Assembly: GCF_902686445.1 (NCBI RefSeq) | Contig: NC_062213.1 | Location: forward strand, 34,546,741-34,610,740 | DNA: 64,000 nt | Direction: 5' to 3' | From: Sciurus carolinensis | Lineage: Eukaryota; Chordata; Mammalia; Rodentia; Sciuridae | Shown here: positions 34,530 to 44,460 of the stretch, piece after piece | Position numbering within the stretch: position 1 is the stretch's first letter | Layout: each line of letters begins with the position of its first letter | Notes under the pieces: model-generated | Database searches by the model: none | Seen by the model: the letters and a program-made list of their open reading frames with translations, nothing else | Told to the model about the DNA's origin: nothing | Position numbers and translations under genes: made by a program

Positions 34530-34907
34530 ACTACAGCTTGGAATGTAAGTGTTCACCCAATGCCCATGTGTTAAGGGGTTAGTTCCCAGGTTGGTGCTAC
34601 TGGGAGGTGGTGAAACTTTAAGAGGTAGGGACAAAGGAGAAGGTCTCCCAGTCATTGGGGGCATGCCCTTGAAGGGGATGGTGGGACTCAGTCCTTCCTT
34701 TTCCTTTCTCTTTCTCACCTGAGCCATGAGATGAAGGTTCATTGCTATGCCCCAAGCTCCTGCCATGGTGTGCTGCCTCACCAAAGGCCTACAACCAATG
34801 TGTTCACCCCATCCTGGACCTCCAAAGCTGTGAGCTGAAATAAGCCTTTTCTCTTTATGAACTGATTTATCTCAGGTATTTGTTGTAGTGACAGAGACCT
34901 AATATAC
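34530..34907 (+). mobile_element. MaLR-type LTR
   Basis: GCCCATGTGTTAAGGGGTTAG, TGCTACTGGGAGGTGGTGAAAC, CCCAGTCATTGGGGGCATGCCC, CTGTGAGCTGAAATAAGCC and TTATCTCAGGTATTTGTTGTAG in order. The left edge is diverged. A minus-strand open frame of 101 codons over it is not coding. Confidence 0.7.
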
Positions 34908-35091
34908 ATTGCTGTTCTTACTATACTGTACTGCCTCTAAATAAACTAAACCAAAGAATCAAGTGTATTATTTATATTGGGAAAGGAATAATATCCTCTG
35001 TACTTAAATCTGGCCTAATAAGCAAGACAGAGACATTATATTCATTTTTAAGATGTTGATAATTTTTCCAATTTTATTTTAACTTCAAATC

Positions 35092-36055
35092 TTTTTTTTT
35101 TTTTTTTTTTTTTGATTTCTAGACTGATTCTCATCTCATCTTTGGAACCAAGGGAGATTGACAAAAGTAATTGTTAATGCTTCCGCATGCGCCTTGAATT
35201 ATGGACATCTATCATCATCTTTGGTGTATCCTCTTGGACAGTTATGAGTTGCTCTTCAATGTCTTCCATGTAGAACTAACAGTTAAGTCTTTATCTTGGA
35301 ATCATGGAGGGATTTTGTAGCACACATGGCTGGTTTTCTTAGATTACTTTGGTTATTGTGATGTTGGTTTTCGTTCATTCCCTCCTTTGATATTCAAAAC
35401 AGTTTCTTCCTATCTTCCTTCAATTGCTTTAAAGAGCATTTCACAGGCACAGATAGCAGAGGGTTAAGAATCACCTTTGTGTCTATTCAATTGACTTGCC
35501 TTCAAGAGAAGCGAAATTAAGAAATAAAAATGGGTCCTTGCAAAACTGCTGAGGCTCATATTGAAATTATCCTCTACTTTTTTGGTCTCAACTATCACTG
35601 ATTCATCTTCAGTCTTTCCTGTATGTCCCCACCTTCTATATCTGGATCCTAAAAAAAAGTTGTTAGTCAAAATAAAAGTGACCAGCCCACATAAAGCAAT
35701 ACAAAATTTAAGTCCAAGTCCCACAATACAAACCAGTGACCCAAGAAGCTTGTACTTGAATCCCCAAAAACAAGTGATACAAGCCAATATTATAAGGGTT
35801 ACCCAGGGGCTGTGCTGAATCCCAGGATAGGTCTTCTGGTGGTACCTGGTTGCAATCTAGGCCTTCATAACTGACTTCATGTTTCATAACTGAGCCAAGT
35901 GAGAGGCAACCCCAGACTCCCAATGATTCCTTGATGGCACTACAGGAGGGAAAAAAATGGCACCGACTTGTTGGCAGGTTGTCTGAGACCACAGTCTAAG
36001 TGGAAGTTAAGACATTCTAAGGGCAAAACTGATTTCCAAGTCAAAAACTGTATTT
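35092..36055 (-). pseudogene. possible retrocopy with poly(A) tail, parent unknown
   Basis: On the minus strand a sequence ends in 22 A residues (plus-strand T-run, 35092-35113), as retroposed RNA would. Possible target repeats are TTTAACTTCAAATC at the tail side (35079-35092) and TTTAACCTTCAATTTG at about 36054-36069. Within it a minus-strand frame (about 35464-35787) encodes two hydrophobic stretches followed by a charged tail with GSRYRRWGHTGKTEDES. An adjacent frame (to 35992) continues upstream with a frame change. No AATAAA is seen next to the tail and I cannot name a parent gene. An LTR-element fragment is the alternative. Confidence 0.3.
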
Positions 36056-36069
36056 AACCTTCAATTTGC

Positions 36070-36380
36070 AGGTAGGACACCTAGAGAATTGTAAGAACTC
36101 CCATTTCTGCTTTAGCCCTTGCTATTCAGCTTCTTTCACCACGCTTAGAAAGAGTCAGGGTGGAGGCAGACTGTCCACGGGAAGTCCAAGGTAAGATGCA
36201 AAAGAGATAAAGTTGATCTACAGTGTCTTTTAATTTCCTCTTTAAGCTATTCTTTCAGTGCCTCTTCCTCTGTAAGGACACCTGGTACTCTGGACCTCGT
36301 TTTCTCCCTTTCTTCTGTGTGACAACTGAAAGGGGTTTGAAGAGAAGTTAACGCCTTAATGCAAAGAAGTGGGATGTCTA
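36070..36380. other. unannotated non-coding stretch
   Basis: No recognised repeat or gene. Confidence 0.3.
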
Positions 36381-36382
36381 GT

Positions 36383-36817
36383 TGTTATGGTTTAGATATG
36401 AGGAGTCCCCCAAAAATTCTTGTGGGAGACAAGCAGGAATTTTCAGAAGTGAAATGATTCAATTATAAGAGATATAACCTAGTCGGTGGATTAATCCACT
36501 TGATGGATTAATAATTTGAGTGGATTACTAGGTGGTAATGGTAGGCTGGTGAAGCATAGTTGGAAGAAGTAGGCCTCTGGGGGTGTGGCCTTGGGGATGT
36601 ACATTTCATCTCTGGCTCATCATACTCTCTCTCTACATCCTGGCTGCTGTAAGGTGAGCACTTTCCTCCACTATACCCTTCTGCCATGATGTTCCAGAGC
36701 AGTGGATTCTGACAATCATGGATTGAACCTGTGAAAATGTGAGCCCTAAATAAAAGTTTCCTCCTCTAAGTTGCTCTTGTCAGATATTTTGGTCACAGTA
36801 ATGAAAAGCTGACTAAT
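36383..36817 (+). mobile_element. MaLR LTR
   Basis: It begins TGTTATGGTTTAGATATGAGG and ends AAAAGCTGACTAATA. It has the family blocks TTCTGCCATGATGTTCCAG, GATTGAACCTG and CTAAATAAAAGTTTCC (polyadenylation-like). It carries a perfect 14-bp palindrome GTGGATTAATCCAC (36486-36499) and further GGATTA sites at 36505 and 36522. No clear target duplication was found. Confidence 0.75.
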
Positions 36818-37224
36818 AAGTGACGGACTTTTAGGCAACTGTGATTTCAGTTTTAGAAAATAGAGGGCCTTCATATTGACCATACAGCATAAACACCATT
36901 AATGTCAAGAAAAACTCCACTGATCTGGAAAGTGTAGGAAAGACAACACTTAAGAAGTCTGGAATCCTTATCCCTATTCATTGTTCTCTGTCTTTCCAGT
37001 TGTCATTGTTATGTTTCCTAATTTTAAGTGGGAAGGAGGACAGCTGAGGGCTGGATTTCTCACCTGATGAATGTGGACAGACAGGAATAATTGAATTCAC
37101 TTCCCTAGTGTGAGGAAATGGAACAATATTGAATTTTTCATGGAAATTCAAATGCATCTTAGTGCCTTTGTTCTGTAGACTAATAAGCAAATCCCCTTAA
37201 TCTTGGAATAAATGATTCCATATT
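36818..37224. other. unannotated non-coding stretch
   Basis: No recognised repeat or gene. Confidence 0.3.
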
Positions 37225-37400
37225 TTTAGAGCACCAAGCAAAGTGCTTTCCTAAAGATTTCCTCATTCACCTCTCCACAGTTCTGTGAAATAGGGGTTCC
37301 TGTGTATCCTTACTGCCACTCCAGAGCTTAATTGACAGGCCCATGTCTACACAAGAGATAATGCACAGATCAGCGTGTGGCCCAGTCTTCTGGCTTCAAT
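37225..37400 (-). repeat. MIR SINE, antisense
   Basis: GAGCACCAAGCAAAGTGC, TTCACCTCTCCACAGTTCTGTGAAATAGG, GAGCTTAATTGACAGGCCC and CCCAGTCTTCTGGCTTCAAT follow a diverged MIR read backwards. Confidence 0.5.
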
Positions 37401-37854
37401 CCTATGGTCCTCTTCAATTTGTGGAGAAGCCTAAGGACTCAATATCTGTGCTTCTACCCATGATTCTGAGGTTTGAGCACAAATTGAAATCTGAGATGAC
37501 AGTTACTTCAACCTCAGTTTTTGTGAGTCTGACATCAGAGATTGGCTTTTTCAACAACTCTATTCAAACTGATTTTATGGATCTTATCTCTCCTTCCTGG
37601 TTTCATTTGTTTTTGCTTAAGTTGGCTCACTTGATCCCTCTTCCTCCTCCTGTTAAGATAAAATACACAGATGAATTATCCCCTCCACCTGGGAATAGAA
37701 TGAAGGAAAGACACTAACAAGTCAAGATAGGAAAAAAAGAAGAAAAAAAAAAAAAAAAACCCTTGCTTAAGCATTATGACTATCTACACTTGAAAGGAGA
37801 TAGCTTTTATTATAAAACTACTCTGAATAGCTTTCTTAAAAATCCTACTAAGCA
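37401..37854. other. unannotated; A-rich tail at 37731-37759
   Basis: An A-rich run (GAAAAAAAG then about 17 A) at 37731-37759 may be the tail of a retroposed segment of unknown identity to its left. No gene is supported despite a 124-codon frame at 37343-37717 that begins inside MIR sequence. Confidence 0.3.
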
Positions 37855-38135
37855 ATTAGGTTAAGCAAAAATAAGCCAAACTCAAAGTCAAGGGTTAAGT
37901 TTTCTCTCCTACGTGGTAGCTGGAGAGAAAAAAAGAGGAGGAAAATATGTTGGGCAGGGGAGACCTGAAAATAGAAGGAAGACAATAGAAGGGAGGAGGA
38001 GACCAGAGAGAGGGAGGCAGGAAACAAAAGGAGAGGTACTGGGAATGAAACTGGTGGAATTATGTCGTTACAGCCTGTGCATGTATAATAGGTAACTATG
38101 ATTTCCACTGCTATGTATAATTATAATGCATCGAT
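37855..38135 (+). mobile_element. L1 LINE 3' UTR, rodent type
   Basis: GGTTAAGCAAAAATAAGCC, AAACTCAAAGTCAAGGGTTAAG, TTTTCTCTCCTACGTGGTAGC and the purine-rich block GAGACCAGAGAGAGGGAGG, then GGTGGAATTATGTCGTTACA. This is the 3' terminal part of an L1, truncated. No coding sequence is left. Confidence 0.7.
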
Positions 38136-38439
38136 TTTTAAAATCATTCAAAAATCCTTTAAACAACAGGAAAGATCATTCTAGTAAAGAATTCAAGAGC
38201 TGACATGTGAGGAGTCAAGTCCAAGGAGAGATGTGGTCGTGATGGGAAGGAAGTCTGCTCAGCCATCTTCCCCCTTCTGGAAACCCTGACTTACCCTGCT
38301 GATAAAATCCGTTTTTATTACCCCCTCTGTAATTTCTTCATGGATGGTCTAACATCTGCCATAGAAGGGGGGATACTTGGAATCCATTGCTTTCATCTCC
38401 GAGGCTTCAGATGAAACACCAAGACCAAAAGGGTCTCAT
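38136..38439. other. unannotated non-coding stretch
   Basis: No recognised repeat or gene. Confidence 0.3.
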
Positions 38440-38640
38440 TTTAGCATCTATCACCCTCACCCAGAAAGGACCGCTTCTCCCAGCCGGGGTGTCAAGGGCA
38501 CCATCATGACGGATGCAGCCTGTGATTGGCCGTTTCAGGGTCATTATCCATAAGCCCTAATGGCCAAGGCTTGATAGCACCTCATTCACTGAGGTACCAA
38601 GGGTTCCAAGACGGACCTTTAAGGATACTTCAACAACAGA
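38440..38640. promoter_or_regulatory. candidate conserved non-coding element
   Basis: A repeat-free, CpG-retaining block (GGACCGCTTC, CAGCCGGGG, CATGACGGATG, GGCCGTTTC, AAGACGGACC) with an inverted CCAAT box in CTGTGATTGGCCG (38520) and TTATCCATAAGCCCTAATGGCC. It stands out against neighbouring L1-rich DNA. Function is not shown. Confidence 0.25.
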
Positions 38641-38884
38641 AATTCCTAAAGGGCTCAGCAGCTAGTGGGGGAAGACAGATCTACAAATGATAACCGTGAA
38701 ATCAGAGGGGAAAACAGGTACAGCGAGAGATGTCTGAACAGAGTGCTGTGGGAACAGCAGTGTGCGTTAGTCTGCCTGGCTAACAGAAAAGGCAGCGTTG
38801 GAGCTCTTCCTTGAAAGTCGGGTAGGAAGGGAAACCATTTGACCTCAAGCATAAATGCTAGCAATTCCATTCTTCACCTCATCC

Positions 38885-39195
38885 CCAACTCTTATTGTGG
38901 GTTAGCATCCACATATCAGAGGAAACATTTGACCTTTGGTTTTGAGGACTGGTTTACTTCATTCAGCATGATAGTCTCCAGTTCCATTCATTTAGCAGGA
39001 AATGCCATATAGTCATTCTTTTTTATGACTGAGTAATATTCCATTGTGTATACATACCACACAATGGAGTGGGATAGCTGGGTCAAATGGTGGTTCCATT
39101 CCAAGTTTTCTGATGAATCTCCATACTGCTTTCCAGAGTGATTGCCCGAATTTCAGTCCCACCAGCAATGTATGAGTGAACCTTTTTTCCCTAAG
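38885..39195 (-). mobile_element. L1 LINE ORF2 3' fragment with internal deletion
   Basis: Antisense L1: TTATTGTGGGTTAGCATCCA, TTGACCTTTGGTTTTGAGGAC, GAGTAATATTCCATTGTG, then after a jump at about 39060 GAGTGGGATAGCTGGGTCAAATGG and CCCACCAGCAATGTATGAGTG. About 200 bp normally between these parts is missing. Confidence 0.8.
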
Positions 39196-39900
39196 TCATG
39201 TATAACTAAAAGGAACGAATACATTTTTTTTTTTAAAATGCTAGCAATTATAGAGTCAAGGACTAGAGAGAGGTCGAAGGGGGCTGACTTGTCAACTAAA
39301 CAGGGACAGGCATGTGAGGAAGAGTGGAAAACATATGGCAGAGCATGCGACTGGAGAACGGGCTTGGTCAAGGCCATTGGGGGCCAAATGGTGTGAAGCT
39401 GCAGCAACCTGTAGGGCAGAACATGATAAAAATCATATTTCAGATTGTAGGAAATTATCTGGAAGATGAAGAGAAAAGGAGCATTGAATGGTATCTTTCA
39501 AGATAAGAGATAACAAGAATTTGTGCTAGGGCAATGACTTAAGAAACGGAAAGGAGGAGACAAAGTCAGGGGACACTTTACAGTCAGAATATAAAAGGGC
39601 TGAGTATGATTATCATGTAAATGACAGAGAACAGAAGAGATTAAAAAATTTGCAAAGGAATTGCAGGTCAGTGATGCCATTAATAAGCTAATAACCACCA
39701 GAGGGGCACTGGACCAGGAAGGGAGAGGTCGAGGCCTGTGGTCATAGCTTCCTGCACAGGAAGATTACTTTCTTCTCTTCACAAGTGCTTATCATTGTGC
39801 CAGTGTTTCTCTACCACACACACATCTTCCCCCAAACTTGGATGTAAGATATCAGATGAGTGATGAGCAGGGGAAGAAAAGATAAAACTGGGAAGGGACC
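39196..39900. other. unannotated non-coding stretch
   Basis: Purine-rich unique sequence with no recognised repeat. A T-run lies at 39225-39234. Confidence 0.3.
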
Positions 39901-40567
39901 ATTAAAATAAAAACTTTAAACAAATTAAATTCAACAGCGTTTGAGTAAAGGATGATTTATGAATTGGACAGCACTTAGAGCCAGAAAAGGTTCAGAAAGC
40001 TTCACCCTAGCAGCAGGAGCTGTGAGCTTTTATGGGCTGCGTACAGAGGCAAAGTCGAGAAATCACCTGTTAGCTTTGTCTGAGGAATTTGCCTGCTTTG
40101 GTCTTTGTTGTATCATTCACCTGCCTATGATTAATTGGCTGAAACTCGGTTATTGACTGCAAAATATCCTAAGTTAGACTTTGGTTTATTTATGTAGGTG
40201 ATCAAAATAGAAGATGACCTCAGGCAATGGCCATCTGCTTATAAAATTTAATAGTGCCACATCTCCAGAGGTGGCACTAAAATTTAAGAGGCCACATCTC
40301 CAGAAACTGATTAAGATCTCAAATGCCACAAGGAATGTCTGAGCAAGAAGGCAGGATCCAGAGTCCATGAGGCCAACTTTTGGAGGTACTGTTGTTGATC
40401 TGGGATCCCAGGACATTGGACCTATGCACCTGCCCTCTTCTATGCTGCCCGCCAATGTTGGTGGCAACTGAAAGGAGGTTGGGAACCTGTGGATGGCTCC
40501 TGCCTTTGACTGAGGGTCAGCCCAGCTCCTGCTAAAGCTACTTTCCGCCAGACCTGTTCTTTCTACA
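39901..40567 (-). mobile_element. candidate antisense retroviral-type LTR
   Basis: Read on the minus strand it starts TGTAGAAAGAACAGG. It has a TATA-like CCATAAAAGCTC at about 40025-40036, and some 70 bp later a polyadenylation-like CATAAATC followed by ACTCAAACGCTGTTGAATTT, an LTR U5-like ending. GACC lies on both sides (39897-39900 and 40568-40571), a 4-bp duplication size. The 3' terminus lacks the usual CA, so the boundary is uncertain. A 93-codon minus frame inside is not assigned. Confidence 0.4.
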
Positions 40568-40571
40568 GACC

Positions 40572-41104
40572 ATATTTTGTCATGCAGTGAACGTGTTGTT
40601 TTTGATTATTATAAGACATATCAGCACTTGCCAAAAATGCAAAATATACAGGATGACAATTTCCCAATAATGGGTACTAGAGAATACACAGATTGAGATA
40701 TTCAGAGTGTAGAATTCCTTTACTGCCCTTCTTTTCTCTCTCTTTTCCTTGGAGAGAGAAGTGACGGTGGTAGAGAGAAGCAGCCCTTTGGGGAGAGAAA
40801 AAATGTAGGTGGATAAAAGGGTGATGGAAGGCAAATCAGAGAAGAGATGCAGGAAGAGGGAGGGGACAAAGGAGAGGACAGTGCCAAGCCCAAGCACTGA
40901 GCTGAAATGCTGAAGAGCAGATTCTACAAGAAGGGAGAGAATGGAAAGGGAAGAGAAGGGACGGAGTTCTCCTAACATAAGATGAGAGCAAAGGGTACAA
41001 ACCCTTCACAAAAACAAAGGTCGATTGTATGTTACTGTTGCACAAGGTGTACCTGGAGTAGGTGATGGAAGTGGTACCTGCACCTACTTTTAGAAGGTAC
41101 CTGG
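40572..41104. other. unannotated, purine-rich stretch
   Basis: AG-rich at 40780-40970. Minus-strand frames across it are low-complexity artefacts. No repeat family was recognised. Confidence 0.3.
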
Positions 41105-41375
41105 TGTTATGTGTTGGATCCAAAATGTCTCCCAAAGTTCGTGTGCTAACAGTGAGTTACCAGCCTATGGTGCTATTCGGAGGTGGCGGAAACTTTATGA
41201 TGTGGGGTCTAGTTGGAGGAAATTGATCACTGGAGGTGTGTCCTTGGGTGTATCTTGTCTCCAGTCCCCTTCCTCTCCTTCCCCCTTCTTTCTCTGCCTC
41301 CCACTCTGTCTCCCCACCCCCCTTGCTTCCTGTCCATCACCATGTAAGCAGGTTTGGCACACATTCATTCCTCAC
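41105..41375 (+). mobile_element. MaLR LTR, 5' part of a split copy
   Basis: TGTTATGTGTTGGATCC, CCCAAAGTTCGTGTGC, GGAGGTGGCGGAAACTTTATG, GGAGGTGTGTCCTTGGG and CATCACCATGTAAGCAGG follow the MaLR plan. It is interrupted at 41376 and resumes at 41783. Confidence 0.6.
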
Positions 41376-41776
41376 TGTGGAAAGCCATCCATGACTAGCA
41401 GAATCAGGCTTGGCTGAGCCGTGGGACACAAAAGTCTGACTCCCAGGAACTGGCAGACATGAGAGACTGTTTCAGACAACCTGGGGTACGTGACCTCTGT
41501 GCAGAGTGGCTCACCTCCTGAGGAAGTGCTAATTCTACTGGAATGACCCACTAAAGCAAGTGACTTCCCTAACTCTATCCTACCCTGTTCCCCCTTTACT
41601 TGTATCTACTATAAATAAAGGGAAGGTGGGCTCTTCCATGTTGTTGGAAGCCAGATCTTAGCGTGACTCAATGCATCACACCCCTTGATTTAAAAAGATA
41701 ATTGTCTCCTGTGTTTATCTATTAAATAAGTTTCTTAGTGATTAATCTGCAGCTGGCACCTTCCTCTGACAGAAAC
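41376..41776 (+). mobile_element. LTR of ERV type nested in a MaLR
   Basis: It begins TGTGGAAAGCCATCC and contains CTATAAATAAAGGG (41609) as a promoter-like block. It ends in the AGAAAC before a copy of the flank CCTCAC. The 6-bp CCTCAC occurs at 41370-41375 and 41777-41782, the duplication size of ERVK/ERV2-type elements. The 3' end does not show CA, so a mutated end or a slightly different boundary is possible. Confidence 0.5.
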
Positions 41777-41782
41777 CCTCAC

Positions 41783-41969
41783 CCACGCTGGACATGGCAG
41801 AAATCCCTACGCCTCACTACTATGCTCTGCCGCATCACAGACCCAGAAACATTCGAAGCTAGTGACCATGAACTTAAACCTTCGAAACCATGAACCCAGA
41901 CAAACTTCTTCCCATACAAGTTGATTTTCTCAGGTATATCATCACAGTGATGGAAAGGTGACCAAAATA
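41783..41969 (+). mobile_element. MaLR LTR, 3' part of a split copy
   Basis: GCATCACAGACCCAGAAAC, ACCTTCGAAACCATGAACCC and TTGATTTTCTCAGGTATATC, then ACAGTGATGGAAAGGTGACC, match the 3' half of the MaLR whose 5' half ends at 41375. Confidence 0.65.
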
Positions 41970-43799
41970 TTATATTTAAGACAAAACCCATATTACCTTT
42001 TTTGTTTTCTAAGTTTAGCAATTCCAAACTAACATTTCCATTGAGCGTCTGCCTCTCTTTTCTCAATAAGTCAGCAGCATCCGCTGACTAGTCTGCTACC
42101 TCATTTTCTTCTATTTCACTGAGCCCTTCTCTCAGACTTCTGCTGATTTCTGTACCGCAGACCTGAGGTCTGGGATGTGCATCAATGGGAAGAGCAGTCA
42201 GACAATAAGGACCACCTCTTCAAGGTCCTTCTTCTCTGTCTTTCTTCCATAGTCCTAAAATAGTTCAAGTCTTTAGGCTTGTGTGGTAGAAATTAGATAC
42301 CTCTCAAATACAGTTCTGCCTATAGGATTTTCTCACTGAGGTTCTAGAAGACAGAACGGGGATTCTTCGGGACCGGAAGCAACTCCCAGGAGGCAAAGAA
42401 CTATGCCTGATGGATTCTTTCTGTGGCCAGAATGCCTGGTGAGGTCCTTGTTATGCCAAGTAGGAGAAGACCCCTGCCCTCAGTACCCTTGACGTGATCT
42501 CAGTTGTAATATTTTGACAATGTCAGGTTTTTGTTAGGATGGGATGGAATAGGGTATGTGAAAAGTGTTTCATAAACTACAAACTCTCTTCCAGGAGTTT
42601 TTAATTTGCGTTTCAGAAAAACCTCAGATTCCTCAGGAGAGTCTCAGCAGGCAGGAGAGAAATTATTGGACTAGCTTTCCTGGCCGCCCACTCTTAGTTC
42701 AACCAGGGCAGTTAGCTTTTATTAGAGTTTGGTATACAATTTAATTCAAAGAAAAGGGTTCAGTAACCTTTAAAAATTGTAAAATTATTGTACTTCACAA
42801 AGCATTTCTTTTCTCCCACTTTTGCCCTGCAGTACATCCCTGGGAAGTAAAACCTCCCTCACCCCAGACTGTTTTTATAAAATGGCAATGCTTCCTAAAC
42901 CCAGCTGTGCCCCCTAACCTGCCATCCATCTCCCTTCCCTCTGAGGTGGGAGACCTTGGTCCCCACCCAGGCACAAGGTCTGTAGGGGCTTGAGTTCCCC
43001 CCTCCAGGCAGGCAGTCTCCCACTTCTCTCTGCCTCTCTTCACAGACCTTGGGTCACTGTCCCTCCAGCTCTCTCCACGGGTGAGCGTGGCACTGGGTTC
43101 AGCAAGACTGCCTTCAGGCCAAAATGCCACAGGGTCAAGGGTCCAGAACCCAGAACAGGAGAGACAGGGAGGAGGCAGCAGGACAGTGAGATGGGAAGAG
43201 TGAAAGATTTGGAGAGAGGGCTGGAGAAGGGGAGGCAGGGCGGGAAGGCACTAGTCCTTAAGTGCACCTCCCACACTGACTTTCCCTCCTGATGGAGACC
43301 TGCCACTCATTCTCCTGGGACTGTGCAAGCAGAGAAGCAACAAATAGCTCTTCTGCAAAATACCTAACTGCCTTCCCTTCCCTAAGCAAGGACCTGCATA
43401 AATTTGCAGTTTGGTTTGGGCAGCCCCCATCTTCCCTTTCTGCCCCTCCCGACTACCTTTGCTCTGCAATCACTCACACTGAAGTGTTAAGGGGCCGGAT
43501 GATTCGCTTCTCCTGAGAAGACAGCCAAGCCGATGTTCAGCACAACGGATGCGATGTGAATTGGACATGAACAGGGAGAACCAGCATTAGGTCAGCGAAG
43601 GAGACAGGGAAGAATGCTGCTGCCACTCACGGCCCAGGCCCCAGTGGAACCAGCACCCAGGCCAATCCCTTTCAGACCCCTCTTTCTGTATCTTCATTTA
43701 CAGCCCCCTGATCTCTCTCCTGAGAAATGCCCAGCCCTCTTGCAGGGGAAGTTGACTGCAAGCCTCTTTCTTCGGTCTTCCATCTGTTCCTCCTTTCCT
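41970..43799. other. unannotated; GC-richer segment at 42800-43500
   Basis: No repeat was recognised over 1.8 kb. The segment 42800-43500 is GC-richer, with opposing frames of 70-111 codons that lack family resemblance. A splice-like pair frames 43046-43080. Confidence 0.3.
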
Positions 43800-44460
43800 G
43801 TCACTTGAATTGCACCAGGCTATGACTGGAGAGCCGTAGCTTCTGAAAGCATGTAATGAAGTGGCGACCGCAAAAGGGACGGCTTGATTGCTACTTGATG
43901 AGAGTGCCATTCTTATAATACATAGAGCTGCAACAAGCATTCGAAGGCGTTACATGACCTTCCGTCCGGCTCATAGGACAACGATATAATTAACTCGCTT
44001 AGGCACCCGGCTTCCCCTGAAAAAGATTTAGAACTCTGGTCTATGGACATATTTATGGTCTGTATTCCTTGGAGTAGGGAGTTATTTTCCATGAGAATTG
44101 CAAGCATCTTTATGTTTATTTTAAGCTGTCTATTCTCTGAATTTGTAATTCTTTAAGTATTAGTTATGGCTTATCTGAGACTTAAGAACAGGAAAGAGGC
44201 CACTACTCCAAGTGCATTAATAATGTAATGTGTAAGCTCCAGCTGGGTTAAAGAAATTGTAACGCTAAAGAATTCAATTTAGTTTCCAACTCCCTCTGGG
44301 CTATGTAACCTTACAAAGCCTTTGAGGTGTGTTTCAGAATTCCTGCAGGGTTGAATGGGAATTTTTTTTAAAACATTGGTTTGAATTACATAGAGATGGG
44401 GTTCTCAGGATTCCACAGAGATAGTCAAGGTTATGTAGTCGTTTTCCCCCAGAAAAGTCT
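43800..44460. promoter_or_regulatory. candidate conserved non-coding element, CpG-dense core
   Basis: Ten CpGs fall within 43861-44010 (for example GGCGACCGC, ATTCGAAGGCG, TTCCGTCCGGC, ACTCGC, ACCCGG) although the surrounding DNA is AT-rich and CpG-poor. Downstream are AT-core motifs (TTTATGTTTATTTTAAGC, GCATTAATAATGTAATG, AGAATTCAATTTAG). It has no repeat signature, no coding frame longer than about 80 codons and no CpG-island length. CpG retention plus AT motifs suggests constraint. Confidence 0.35.

Noticed and set aside
35464..35787. Functional membrane protein gene on the minus strand
   Set aside because: The frame needs a frame change to extend upstream, sits beside a poly(A) run with no supporting exon structure, and matches no family I recognise. 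It is kept only as a possible pseudogene.
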